DNA from: Paroedura picta
Taxonomy: Eukaryota > Chordata > Lepidosauria > Squamata > Gekkonidae
Reading direction: 5' to 3'
Length of the DNA stretch: 64,000 bases
Assembly: GCF_049243985.1 (NCBI RefSeq)
Contig: NC_135384.1
Coordinates: 17,418,501-17,482,500 of the forward strand
The translations under genes were made by a program, and so were the position numbers. Shown piece by piece: positions 51,535-63,706 of this stretch; the stretch's first letter is position 1, and the number at the start of each line of letters is the position of its first letter. The notes beneath the pieces were generated by a model that saw only the letters and a list, made by a program, of their open reading frames with translations, was not told the origin of the DNA and ran no database searches.

Positions 51535-54500
51535 TCAGTCTATAGGGGAAAAGAGAAATATATTAATTTTGGACTATGGTTATGTCACAAGAGAGCTCTG
51601 CACTTCAACTTGCTTGCCAAGTTGTGTGTGGCTGATGGAGGACATGAAACAGGTTGCATCCATAGGGCTTGCCAGTTTCTCTGCTTGCCAGTCATCATTG
51701 CAGCAGAGTCAGAGTCACTAGGATGCATTATGCAATCTACCAAAGGGGCCAGATGCACTGAGGCAGGTTGCCATGCGATGTGCTGGCCGCAGCACTGCTG
51801 CCAGGAATGCCAGATGGGCTGGCAGCTTGGGGCCCCTTGGAGCCCCTGCTAGCCTAGGGTGCCAAAAGCCCTTGGGCAGAGCCATTTATACCAACAATGG
51901 AATATCCGCACAGAAATTTTATGCCCACTTTCACCCATCAGCTGCCACCTTCCCTGCTTTCCCCCTCCTGCCATGCCACCAGAGGGCTCTGAGCCCACAC
52001 CTACTTGGCTCTCTGAGTGTCAAGTGACTAAACTTCCATTCAAGGACCTCTGGGGACTTTGGCAGCAACTCACCTTTCTTCCGTGCTGGAGGAGCCTTCC
52101 TTCCTTTGGCAATGTCACTCTGAGCCAAAACATCAACCATCCAGGCCAGGGCAGTGGTACAATATTCCATCTAAAAAAAAACAGGCCAAGGGATAAGTGA
52201 GGAGGAGCTGCTGCCTCTGGGAGGGAAGGGTCTCCTGGGGGAGCTCCTTTCTCAGGTCTCCAGCACAAGTCTTTGCTTCCCCCAATTCCCCACTGCTCCT
52301 TTCCCATCACACTTCTCTCCCCAGCTGCCCTTTAGGATGCTGCCAGCGCCTGGCACAGGCATTCTCAGCCAGGGCCTTGTGAAATCCTGGGGTTCTCAGT
52401 AACCTGGAAGGCTTTCCTGAAAGGGTGAGAGTGAATTGATTTTTATATACTTTTAAAATTGGTTAAGCATTTATTGGGTAACGTGACCATATATGGTCAT
52501 GTTGACCCCCTTCCAAAATGACCAATGATGGGCCTGGAGGGGGTGGGAAGGGGAAGGGCCCCAGGTGGGCGTGTCCACTGCTCTCCTTCCCAACCGTATT
52601 CTGCATGATTGCGCCACTTCTGGGGTTTCTTGAAGCCTGAAGAATGTTTCAGGGGATTCCCAATGGTAAAAAAGTTGCAAAAGGAGTTCTCATCTCTTCC
52701 CTGCTGCACTTCAGATGACCTCATATGGTACCTCTGTCTCCAGGGTCCGCAGGCGACGCTCTGATTCCTTAATCTCTGAAAGCTGCTTCAGGACCTGGTC
52801 AACTCTGCAGGGTGAGAAGAGTCAGGCGGATAAAAGAGGGGCCCTGTCCGTGCTGCTGCAGAGGCCACCCACCCTCCCTTCCCACACAGCAATCCCGTCA
52901 TGAACACTCTCAACGGTACTCTCCACACACCATGCTTAAACATTTGGCTCTCTTAGTGCAGGTCCCCTTCCTTTGTTGGGTGGCCAGAACTGTAACCCGA
53001 GCATCTCTACCAAAGAGGAGCTGGATCCAATTGATCAAGCAGACGTTTGAGGTTCGGCACATCAGTTCCCAACCCCCAACCTTGTCATATTATCTATATC
53101 CATTTTTATCTTCTCCCCTTTTCACAAGAAGCACAAGGCTTTTGTGCTCCCTGAGAGGAAGGTGGAGGGAAGGCATCATGGCATAGTCCGATCTCGGAAT
53201 TCAGAAGTTAAGCAGGATCGGTATTTAGAAGAGTACCAAAGAAGAGCCTCTTGTGGCACAGAGTGGTAAGGCAGCAGACATGCTGTCTGAAAGCTCTGCC
53301 CATGAGGCTGGGAGTTCAATCCCAGCAGCCGGCTCAAGGTTGACTCAGCCTTCCATCCTTCTGAGGTCGGTCAAATGAGTACCCAGCTTGCTGGCAAATA
53401 AACAGTAATGACTGGGGAAGGCACTGGCAAACCACCCCATATTGAGTCTACCATTAAAACGCTGGAGCGCGTCACCCCAAGGGTCAGACATGACCCGGTG
53501 CTTACACAGGGGATACCTTTACCTTTACTTTTACTACCAAAGAAAGATGCAGAGGAAGGCCATGGCAAACCACCTCTTGCTTTGAATACCCCTTTCTGGA
53601 GTTTCCATAACTTGACTGTAACTTGACCTGTTACACACACATACACGCACACAGGGCAGGTATAGCTAAGAGAGCCTGTCTCAAGATCAGGTATTAAAAA
53701 GTGGCTTACAGTCATCCACCCTCCTTCTCCCCACAACAGACACCCTGTGAGACAGGTGGGACTGAAAGAGCTCTGAGAAAACTGACTGGTCCAAGGTCAC
53801 CCAGCTGGCTGCATGTGGAGGAGGAATGGTGGGATCAACCTCAAGCTTTCCAGATTAGAGGTTGCCACTCTTAAACATTACATCAAACTGGCTCTCAGGT
53901 TCTCCTCAGTTCCCATGCATGTAGTGCCCAATTCACCTCAGGACTATGCCACATTTCAGTCTCTCTTGCCCACCCTGTTTTTCCATCGTGACGCAGTCCC
54001 CCGGATGGTGTGGTGTTTCAGGAGACCTACATATTCCCTGAGTTTCTCCAGACCTCTCTCCCATTTTAGCCTCCATCAAATTCCTTCCCCCAAACTGGCC
54101 TTCTCCTTTCTTTTTCTGTGGCTGCCATTTTAGAAGAACTTCTTCAAAGAGGAGAAAAGGCAACAGTCTTCCAGCAGAGTAGGGAACTGGAATGTAGAGC
54201 TTCCTCCCTAACAACATCTCCTGCGTGCTGGTCCTTTCCCCCAACCTACCCACCCATTTGGCATTGGCTCTCTTATGCTCACTTCTGAGAGGTTCTCCGG
54301 AGCCGTTCCGTATCAGAATCCCGTTTCTGCCGTTTCTGAGCCACTAGATAGTTTTCCTTCTGCACGGACTCCCATGTGAGTAGCTGGGCATCCTGGGTCT
54401 CAGAAAGTTCCAGAACTGTGCAAAAACAAAACATTGGCAAGACGTGGATCATGGTGAAAAGTTCACTGAAAGGTGGTTCATTTGGTTTATTTTTTTGCTC

Positions 54501-57500
54501 TGACTCACGCTTGTCCTTTTTCCTTAACCATTTACATTCTCCTCCTCACCTTAAAGCCCCATCTGCTCTTCAACTTAATGGATTACTTCCTGTGGGGATC
54601 CGGGATGGATCAGTTTCTGAGTCTGGAAGAGGAGGCTTTCAGAACTGCTTCTCTCTTTGCAGCCAAAGCAAGTGTTTACTCATCCAGATCCTCTCACGTT
54701 TTATTAACACAGTCACAAATGTACAATCACGAAAATGAATTGCCTTATTTGCTTCATTTATACCACACTTTTCTCCCCAATGGGAATACTAAATGGCTTA
54801 CAACATTCTCCCCATCTCCATTTTACCCACACAACAATCCTGCAAGGTAGGTTAGGCTGAGAGTGTGAGATTGGCCAAGATCACCCAGCAATCTTCCATG
54901 GCACAGGGGGGATGTGAACCTGGTTCTCCCAGATACTCGTCCAGCACTCTAGCCATTATTCCACATTGCTTTGTTAAAAAAACACTGAACCATCCCTTTC
55001 CTTGCAAAGAGAAAATTGGTTATTGAAGTCTCCTGTAGAGAAAAGTGAAGACACTGACTGAGGAATGAACAGCTAGAACAGAGTCCAGAGGCACCTTAAA
55101 GACTCACAGGATTTGGGGTGGGATGGGGGGGGATAAGCTATAGCTGGCCTTTTCAAAGGCCAGGATCTAGGTGTTCTACTGCAGACCAGCATGGCTCCCC
55201 TCTGAATCTATCCAGCAAAGAAGTCATGTTAAAGAGACACAGTTAATTCATCAAGAAAACCTGAGAGTGCTCTAGGGATGCCAACTCATCTGGAGATCAT
55301 CTCCAGGCAACAGAGATCAGTTCCCCTGGAGAAAAAGGCTGCTTTGGAGAGTGGACTCCATAGCATTATACTTTGCCCTCCCCAACTTCCACCCACTCCA
55401 GGCTCCACCCCCAAAGTCTCCAGTTATTTCCCAACTCAAAGCTGGCAACCCTAAATCTCCGCCATCATGGCTCTTCCCACCGTTGCCCATGGCACTCACG
55501 GAAGTGGCGTCCCTTGGCAGACTGCACCTTGCGGACGTGGTGCTTGATGAAAAGATGCAGGTGGCTCAGGATGATGAAGGGCGGAGCCAATGCTGGGCGG
55601 CTGTGATATTCCAGGATCAGGTTGTAGCGCTGGGACTTCCAGTAGGTGTCGCTGTTGCCTTGCACCTTGGCAAATGTATAACTGGGTTGGGGGCAGAAAT
55701 ACCAGACCATTGAAGCCATTTCCACAGACAGGCTGTCCTGGATTATCTCTCCTTCCAGCCTACTTCCCACCCAGTTCTGCTTCTTCACAGGGGCCTTCCT
55801 TCACTCTGCTTTCTTCCTTCATTTGTGTCTTGGACTTTCACTTACATAGTTGGTGATTTTGCTTCTTCTGAGAGCGGTGATACCTTAACCTACTTCTTTT
55901 TTCTGGTGTGTGTGCATTTAGCTAGCTGGCAGAATACCATGGAGTTACCAATGGCAATAGACCTTGGATTGTTGCCCCTGAGAAGAGACCTCCTTGCTGG
56001 ACTGGAAGGGCACCCTGGTGCCTCTGCAATCAATACTCTGGACATTCGCTCTGGCCTAGGCAAAAGCAAAGTCAGGCCAGTAGCACGATACACTCTAAAT
56101 GAGAGCATCTGTGGACATGACAGGGCCAAGAGACCTCCCTCATGGACTCTGCATCCTTGCCCTGACTGGGAAGCACGTATGCATCTTTGACCTTCAAAGG
56201 GCATCCTCCTTCCGGGCATTCCCCCATGCCAGCCATTGTATTGCTAACATGGGAACCGGCACATCTTCAGAAGTCGCTTTCTCATCTCGGGACCCCCTTC
56301 CTGTCCCCAATATCATGCCAGCCTGCCAAGAGCTTTATTGTTCTATTCACCCAGATACTAGAATTTCAAACCAGGACCAAAATTTCCCAGATTCCCCTCT
56401 TTGACTTGTTTGATTTTTGCCATCCTAGATTAATCAAATCATTTTGTCATCACAGTCAAAAGGGAAACCACACCTTTTTGTCTAAAGCCCACCTACATGA
56501 CTTTTAACCTAGGGAAAGGGTATAAAACCCTCCATTTGGGCTCCCCAAACACCTCTCTGGTGACCAGTCTCCCTCGTATTGATCCCCACCAGACACCCAA
56601 CTCAGGCGCCGGCTCATTCGTGTGGCTCTGACTCCCTCCTTCTGTGCACCCCATGCCTAGATCGGTAACTCTTGCTGCCCCCTTTTCCCCTGAAACCTGG
56701 CCATTTCCTACCTCATTTCTCTCTGCACACACGTGTTAGTGCAATTGTGTATTGTTTGTCTGGTATCTTGTTTTCTTAATAAAGCCTTGAGTTCCTCAAA
56801 GGGCATAATCACCTAGTAAACACTGGCAAAATATAGCACAGCCAATTCCCCACATTTTATTTGAGCATTTGGGGTAACAATGGGGTCTACTTGCATTTGT
56901 GTGCTTGATTGCAAATGAATGCTTTTAAAGGGGCGGGGGTTGCTGCAGGTATCCCCAAGGGAAAGATCAAACACTGGCTGTCAATGAACTCTACACAACA
57001 GAAGTCTGATAGCACCTTAAAGACTGACCATTTTTGTAAGAACCTAGGAGTCCTGCTGGATCAGACCAGTGTGGGTCCATCTAGTGCAGCCTCCTGTCTC
57101 ACACACTGGCCAGCCTCTGGAGAGCACTGAGGCCTTCCCCTGATGCTGCCTCCTGGCCTTGGGATTCACAGGAGGAGTGCCTCTGAACGTGGGGGTTCTG
57201 CTCAGCCACCATGGCCAGTAGCCCTCCTCCATGAAATTGTCTGATCCCATTTATAAGGGATTTATTTATTGCAGCACGATCTCTCATGAGTCAGAGCTCA
57301 CCTCCTCACAGGACAAAATACTCTGCCTCTATTGCTTCCCCCTGCCTCCCTGGCAAAATTTCAATCCACCCATCCCAGTGGGGCTTAAGCACCCGCAGCA
57401 GCCCTACCTGAACATGGCAATGAGCAGGTTGAGGAGGAGGATGTTGGCAACCAGCAGGAAGACCACGAGGAGGATGAGCACCAGCCAGTTGGCGTAGGTG

Positions 57501-60500
57501 TTGGTGCACGGCTGGGCCTCCTCCAACAGGATGGCTACAGGGTCATAGGTGCAGTTCGCCGCTGCGATCAGAGCAGCTGAATCAGGGAGAGAAGCAACAG
57601 GGGAATGTCAGAACGGCACCGTTCTCAGCTAAGGCATGGGAGGCATGGCATGTGCCCAGGGCGCCACGTGATTGGGAGTGCCACTGAGCAGTTAGTAATT
57701 TCCTTCAACCTATCCTCAGATAGTGAAAAAAGAATTTTGTTCAGATGTCTTTGATTATCAAACGACAGAGGTAGTCTGCAATTGGGGGCAAAATCCATGT
57801 AGTGCCATAATTTAATTTGTTAATTAAAAGATCAACAAGCTTGTATTTTTCAGCTGATATTACATCTAAGAGTGCCAGATGTTTGGACAGGGGTGCGGTT
57901 TTCAGTGCTTGCCCATAAGCACAGTTTTCTGTAGATACACTTCTGGTTCTCTGCGGTTCCTCCAAAAGCCTCTCTGGCACAAGAGACCCCAATAAGCTAG
58001 GACTAGGCTGTTGCCAGGGACCCCTGAAGAGCAGTGAACCGGCACAAAACGTTTTCCTGTTTTGTCATCAAATAGCCGCTGACTTACAGCAGCCCCCTGG
58101 GGCTTTCAAGGCAAGAGACGCCATAGGTGGCTTGCCATTGCCTGCCCCTGCACAGCAACAGCAGTATTCCTTGGTGGTCTCCCATCCAAATACTGCTCAG
58201 CCTCTGAGACCTAATGAGATGGGCTAGCCTGGGCCCTCCAGCTAGAGGCACAAAAGGACACTTTTTTCCTTTTCCTTCAAGCACCAGAGTGCAGAATGGG
58301 ACCCCCAGAGTACGCACCGTCAATCTCATTGAGCGGGATCTGCCCAAAGATCTGCAAATAAGGCCGGTAGAAGACCCGGCGGAATATCCAGGGGAGACGT
58401 CGGTCATGCGGGAGCAGAAGCCCCTCAGTAGTAACCCCGTAGGCCACCAGCCACACCCCAAGGAAGAAGAGGAAGAGGAAGACATCTTTCATCTGTAGAG
58501 AGATCATGGACAGAGCAACTAGTTAGGAGAGGCCCTCAGGCTCCCTCCCCACATGCCTCTTGCAGAGAAAGGAGATAAACTGGGAGACAAGTAGGGAGGC
58601 ATTTATTCCCTAACTCCAATTCATTTTACTTTCTGATCTAAACTTTGCTGTTAATCAAGGAGAAGCTACATTGCTCATGCGAGGAATGAAGAAATGAAGC
58701 AATCAGGGGAAATAATCTGTGCAACAATACACCCCAAAAAATCAAACCTCAGAGTTGTTCCTGACAGGCAGGATGAATGCAACCCATTGCTTTCAAATAA
58801 GCCTGGATCCAGATTTCCTGCACACTCAGTGCACTTAGCTGCCGTTTTCCAATTATATTATAAACATGGACTCTCATTTATGCCCAGAGCCCTTTGCATG
58901 CTCTTGGTACCCACGTCTGTTCTCCAACCTAACTGAAAGCCACTGTGCATATGCAAAAGTCCCTTTCTTTGCCCACTTGTTCTAGACCCATCTCCTGTGT
59001 CCTCTCACCATCCTGCCAACGATAATCATCTTGGGACCCAGCTGCTTGTTAACAGCAAAGATGTGGATGAGACGAAGGGTGAAGACCATGAAATCCAGGC
59101 AGAGAATGGTGCGGCCCGATTCAAATGACTCCGGGAATAGCCTGTGAGGCATACAGTGGAGTAAGAGGGGAAAGGATGGACAGTTATACTACCTGCATTA
59201 TAAAAAAAGCCGTATTTCCCCCACCTCTCCAGAGCCTGACCTCCCAAATCTCATGCAGTGCTTTAAAGTTAAAGCACTGGAGTTCAGAAACGCGCATTGT
59301 ATGTTAACAGCCAGCAGGTGGCAGTATCTGTGAATACGGAGAGGCTGGACACCAACCCTCAGGGCTTTCCTCGTTCTTCTTTTCCGCCTGTCGCTTCAGG
59401 GGGAGGAATCCGTCCTGCACTTTTTTGCTTCATTTTTGCTTTGATTTTGATTTGATTTCATATTACAGGTCTTTATGCCCGACATATCTCCCCTCAGATT
59501 AAAACCGCATGAATTTAGGCCAAACATAAAGCCATGTAATATTGAATCAATCCTTAAAGGCAGTGGTCCCCAACCTTTTTATCACCGGGGACCGGTCAAC
59601 ACTTGACAATTTTACTGAGGCCTGGGGGGGGTAGTCTTCTGCCGAGGGACGTCACCACTGCTGCTTGAGCCCCTGCTCCACTTGCTTTCTCGCCAGCATC
59701 CCTGCCTTCCCACCCTCAACTGGGGGGCGCTGCCAGCAGCCATGCCAAGGAGGAGCCCCAACTATGGTGGCTGCTGGAGAGCACCAAAGGTGAGCCAGCA
59801 GCAGAGGGGCAGGGCAGCCCCCGAGGCAACAACTGGGGAGCAGGACGAAGAGAAGCTACGGCCCGGTACCGACTGATCCACGGACCGGTCCCGGTCCCCG
59901 GACTGGGGGTTGGGGACCACTGCTTAAAGGGAGCAAAACACACTCAGAACTGAGGGGGGAAAACCGTAAAGCAACAGGAATACACAAGCGAGGACATGAG
60001 AAGGGGGGGAAGCCACATAACCACTTTAAAAGCCTCTAGCAAGATTCCACCACTGCAGGTGAAGATCAGCATGTTGATGTTTCCTCCAAGCAGAAGCCTC
60101 ACTGGTCATAGACAGAGATCACAAAGGAGGACTTAGCCTAGTGTTCTCCCCGATGTGCTACCTACCATATGAAGGGAGATTTGCTTTAATATGAAGTAGG
60201 ATTCAACTATCTAATCCCCCCGCCCCCCATCTGCAATCTTGGGGAAACTGCACTATGTGGTTTTCTTGTTCATGTCACTTGGATTCTCAGCAGGCACAGT
60301 GGCCAGACTTAGGGAGAAATGCTACTGCTCTCCTCACAGTCCAGAAGATGCTCACCTGCATGCGACCCCCAGCATGAAAAGCAGCAGGGCTGTGATGTCA
60401 AACTGGTTCCACGTGTCCTGCAGGTATCGACGTACCCTTTGCAGCAGGGGCTGGGACCCCACGAAGCAGCCCTGCCGCACCTCCTCACACACAAGCGTGA

Positions 60501-63500
60501 AGACCCAAATGTACAAAGCAATCTCCGAGGCCGAAGGGCCGGCAGGCGGGGCTGCAAAATCCATAAGCAAGACATAGGAGAAGAGGAAGAGGAAGAGCAG
60601 GTACATCACCACGTTGCCCAGGAATGCTGCCACAGGTGCCCCCCAGAACTGGCGCCAGCGCCGTAACCAGAAACGGCGAAGGGAGGGTAGGCAAGGAGGA
60701 TCTGTGTTCCTGGGAGAGAAAAAGACGAAGAATAGGATGAGAGGTGGAAGTGCTTCTTGGGAGGAGGGTAAAGACTGGGACAGGGATGCCAAAAGATCCG
60801 GGGTACATCTGAGACTTCACATTTCAGGCATATCATGACATTCATGGGGAGGGGGAGAAAGAATGCCCCCTCCCAAGTAATGTGAAAGCATTTCCAGCAG
60901 CAACAGAGCTTCCACATGGGGAAGGGAATCCCCTGCAATATCCCTGAAATAGGTGTGGTTGACCTGCAAGATGAAGGGCTGCACCATGATGCCAAGCGGA
61001 AGCCCAGGAAAGAACCGCTCTTGCCTCCTTTGCAGCCCTCTCACAAGGACTGCTTTTCCTGGGCGCCTGGCCAAGTCTTGCCCTTCTCCAGTGAATGTTT
61101 GTGCAGAAAACGTAAAGCATGCCTTCATACACTGGATCTTACCGTGTGAAATAGCAAAATCTACTTCCAGAAGCAGGTGGAAACTGCATTACTTAGCATG
61201 TGGGGAAGGGCTGCTTGGCAGGACAGAAGTGTCAATAGGAACTGGGCAGGGTGGGCTGCCTGGCATGAGAGGCGTCTGGCAGAGTCTGCCTCCTACCCCT
61301 GTCGTCTCCCCCCAGCAAATCCCCCTTCTCCTCCCCCCAGCCCTTGTCCCCGGAGAAAGGCCAGTCCCCCTACTCAGACATCATGGCTCCAATGGTCGTT
61401 TTCACATCTGTGTCGAGGTTGTCCAGCTCCTTGGGCTGGGAAGGATCTAATCGGAGGTCATCATCCAAAGACCTGTGAAAGGGAGACCAGAGGGCGTGAG
61501 ATGCCTGCGTGCCCCGGGCAGCAGAGCAGAGGCGGCAGTTTTGAGGGTCTCCTGTTCTTTGCTTGAAAGTCTCAAGCCCAAAGCCCCACTGAAATGAGAG
61601 TTCACTTTCTTCCCTGCAGAGCAGACTTAGCTACCAAATAGGCCATTCTGTGATTGGACACCCTATTAAGTGGGTTTTTAAGAGAGAAAACTCTTGGCGT
61701 TGGTTTATTAAGGGCAATGCTGGGAGCTCCATGAATAGGCCCCCTCTGGATCAGGATGGTGACACAGCTGGAGAAGGTTTTATAGCTTCTCTCCACGCCA
61801 GCTTCACAACCAGGAATGGCTGCATCCACTTGCCACACTGGGGTAAACATACAGGTTGGGATCGGGACCCATAAAGGTCCCCCAGTGGGGCAAACTGCAG
61901 TTCAGTGGTGTTTCCAATCTGGGACAGGTGACTGCAGAATACACTCTAAATTGAATACAGTGTTATATTGCAGGAGGGGAGGCACCTTCCACCCTGACCT
62001 GGGTAGCCCACACTCATCAAATCTTGGAAAGGAAGCAGGTCAGTATTTGTATAGGAGACCATCAAGGGATACCAGGGTTGCTATGCAGAGGCAGGCAACA
62101 GGAAACTGCCTCTGCACATCCCTTGCCTTGAACACCCCAGAGGTCACCATGAGTCAGCTGTAGTTGGAAGGGGGGAAAGGGAAGCCCTGCCCACGAGGAT
62201 AGGGAGGATTGATTCAGACCCTCCTTCTGCCCCGTGAAATGGGCAACACACTCACCTGAAGGTGATGAGGTCAGTGAAGATGAGAGGAGGACAGAAGAAG
62301 GTGAGGAGGAGCTTCCAGACTGGGGTGCCTTGATCCATCTCACCCCACCAGTTTTGGGTGAGCAGAGACTGTGGGAACATAAGAATAGCCCTCCTGGATC
62401 AGCCCCATGGTCCATCCAGTCCCGCATCCTGCTGACACAATGGCCAACCAGCTCCATGTAGTGCCCATTGTATTGCTGAATGCAACAGGCTTTGTCCCTA
62501 GTTTTAAATTAATTCCGAACATGATTGTGTTAACAACACAGATTTGCAGTAAAGCCTATTTTTTGGGGATGCTCCAAAAGTAAAAAAGAGGACTCCATAT
62601 CCCCTCCTGCCTTCCCAGTCTCCCCTTTCAACATCTAAACACACTTTACTCAGTAACTTTTGTGCAGAAAAACAGTTGTGTAATGGCAGCCAATATGCTT
62701 CATGCATGCCTGGTGATTGAGCACCCATCAACATAAGAACTCCCCCCTCCCTTCGTTGGGTGATTCGGGTGCCATGGGAATTGAGGGATGTGGGGGTAAG
62801 ATATTTCAATTTTTGTATTGTGTTTCAGCCCAAGCGCATGCGCAGACCGAAGAAGGGGGGGAGGCATGACGGGAGGTGGCTCCTGACGAAAATATAAAAC
62901 ACATGCTGCAAATGGAGTCCTGATCCCCGAAGGGAGAAAACCACAGATGCAGAATGCCAGGCACAAATTCAGAGTCTACATTTAAAATCTGAAACGGTTG
63001 AAACACGCTAACAAATCATAACTGCGGAATCAGTCTACGAGAATGCAAGGGACAATGGAAAAGACAATAATGCTAGGAAAAGCTGAAGGCAGCAGGAAAA
63101 GAGGAACACCCAACACGAGATGGACTGGCTGATGGAAGCCACAGACTTCAGTTTTCAGGATCTGAACAAGGCTGTTAATGACAGGATGCTTAGGAGGTTA
63201 TTAAAACACACAGTTACTGTAAGTTAGAAGGAACGACAGCATTTCATACACGCACATACACACGTCAAGCCAGCCAGCATCTTCCACCTTTGTGGTACAG
63301 CTGCTACACCCGAATGTTACTTGCTTCAAAGCTCTCAAGACAAAAGACCCTGCCCAGAATAGAACATGCAACCCTCTGGGCTTTCAAACAACATGTCTCC
63401 TTATGGAACTGCTTTTGCAAGCACGATCTCTCTGAGCTCTGGCCCTCTGCCCCAGCCCCATAGCCATACCTGAACACCATCCTGGGCAAAGAAGAGGCGG

Positions 63501-63615
63501 GCATCTGCCTGGTGAGCCAGCTGGAGGATGGTAGCCCCACCCCAAAGATGGGAACGGCGCACTAGCAGTTTGTAGGCCCGTGGCTCACCATTACGGTAGC
63601 ATTCATTGAACACAC
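51535..63615 (-). CDS. TRPM4: TRPM4, Ca2+-activated monovalent cation channel (C-terminal part)
   Basis: Twelve coding exons in order: 63615-63470, 62368-62256, 61472-61374, 60709-60356, 59141-59009, 58492-58318, 57576-57408, 55681-55500, 54415-54283, 52804-52732, 52170-52074, 51539-51535. Phases close. About 559 residues are present; the N-terminal homology regions lie beyond 64000. Seen in order: the pre-channel segment ending [25 protein letters not shown]1 in the 60709 exon, S5 [19 protein letters not shown], pore [10 protein letters not shown] with an NCT glycosylation site in the next exon, S6 [16 protein letters not shown] region [19 protein letters not shown], and a coiled coil ending in the stop exon. 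The plasma-membrane channel depolarises cells after Ca2+ rises. [17 protein letters not shown] favours TRPM4 over TRPM5. The last exon adds only the end of an Asp codon and TGA. Confidence 0.95.
53170..53610 (+). mobile_element. 5S rRNA-derived SINE interrupted by a Sauria SINE
   Basis: The left part (TCCGATCTCGGAATTCAGAA, GTTAAGCAGGATCGG) is the 5S-like head. After the nested element it resumes at 53545 with AGATGCAGAGGAAGGCCATG and CAAACCACCTCTTGCTTTG. Confidence 0.7.
53244..53534 (+). mobile_element. Sauria-type SINE, near full length
   Basis: GAGCCTCTTGTGGCACAGAG (tRNA-like head), GGGAGTTCAATCCCAGCAGC (B box), GACTGGGGAAGGCACTGGC, and the 3' GGTCAGACATGACCCGGTGC end shared with Bov-B LINEs, then TACCTTTACC. 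Exact 10-bp duplications TACCAAAGAA at 53234-53243 and 53535-53544 show it inserted by target-primed retroposition. Confidence 0.92.
53690..53896 (-). mobile_element. tRNA-derived SINE, type A (minus)
   Basis: CACAACAGACACCCTGTGAG, CCAAGGTCACCCAGCTGGCT and the head complement CATCAAACTGGCTCTC. Confidence 0.75.
54748..54970 (-). mobile_element. tRNA-derived SINE, type B (minus)
   Basis: TTCATTTATACCACACTTTT, ACAACAATCCTGCAAGGTAG, GATGTGAACCTGGTTCTCCC and the head complement up to TTCCACATTGCT. Confidence 0.7.
55075..55205 (-). repeat. repeat D fragment
   Basis: ACAGAGTCCAGAGGCACCTT, AAAGACTCACAGGATTTG and CTACTGCAGACCAGCATGGC resemble the 24930 copy, with an altered middle. Confidence 0.45.
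55273..55453 (-). repeat. repeat E copy (minus)
   Basis: GGGATGCCAACTCATCTGG at the left and AAAGCTGGCAACCCT at the right, with CCATAGCATTATACTTTGCC inside. It ends about 45 bp from the TRPM4 exon at 55500. Confidence 0.6.
56300..56800 (+). mobile_element. possible solo LTR of a retrovirus-like element (fossil)
   Basis: TATAAA at 56521-56526 and AATAAA at 56778-56783 about 255 bp apart, in the order expected of an LTR (U3, R, U5), with pyrimidine-rich sequence between. Boundaries are approximate, no flanking duplication was found, and no internal genes accompany it. TRPM4 intron. Confidence 0.3.
57030..57260 (+). repeat. unclassified interspersed repeat F
   Basis: GTCCTGCTGGATCAGACCAG, CTTCCCCTGATGCTGCCTCC and CCTCCATGAAATTGTCTGAT. 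A shorter relative is at 62370-62512 (CCTCCTGGATCAGCCCCATG). Family not assigned. Confidence 0.5.
58125..58245 (-). mobile_element. 5S rRNA-derived SINE (minus)
   Basis: TTGGTGGTCTCCCATCCAAA, TACTGCTCAGCCTCTGAGAC and CTAATGAGATGGGCTAGCC complement the 5S-like head. TRPM4 intron, 70 bp from the exon at 58318. Confidence 0.65.
59561..59922. mobile_element. hAT nonautonomous element (CAGTGGTCCCC family)
   Basis: Ends CAGTGGTCCCCAACCTTTTT and GGTTGGGGACCACTG. Exact CTTAAAGG duplications lie at 59553-59560 and 59923-59930. Subterminal ACCGGGGACCGGTC-type motifs recur near both ends. Confidence 0.92.
61995..62165 (+). mobile_element. 5S-derived SINE with Bov-B-like tail
   Basis: GAAAGGAAGCAGGTCAGTAT, GGAGACCATCAAGGGATACC and the 3' GAGGTCACCATGAGTCAGCT. 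Diverged in the 5S head. Confidence 0.55.
63040..63265 (+). mobile_element. second RTE-type LINE 3' end
   Basis: GAAAAGACAATAATGCTAGG, GGAAAAGAGGAACACCCAAC and GATGGACTGGCTGATGGAAG, then ACACAC-rich tail. This resembles the C-terminus and 3' UTR of a Bov-B-related LINE distinct from the copy at 43602. Confidence 0.55.
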
Positions 63616-63626
63616 CTGGAGTTGAA

Positions 63627-63706
<80 letters not shown>
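63627..63706 (+). repeat. (GAAA)n microsatellite, CTTT on the TRPM4 strand
   Basis: About 19-20 nearly uninterrupted units. On the TRPM4 strand the CTTT run ends about 10 nt before the AG of the acceptor at 63617-63616. Confidence 0.97.

Noticed and set aside
60352-60995. Several overlapping frames on both strands around 60.3-61 kb
   Set aside because: Only the minus-strand frame within 60709-60356 is TRPM4; the others are shadows.
51535-63615. TRPM5 instead of TRPM4
   Set aside because: The [15 protein letters not shown] and C-terminal coiled-coil segments fit TRPM4 better, though the filter is TRPM5-like; neighbouring genes are also from the human 19q13.3 block.
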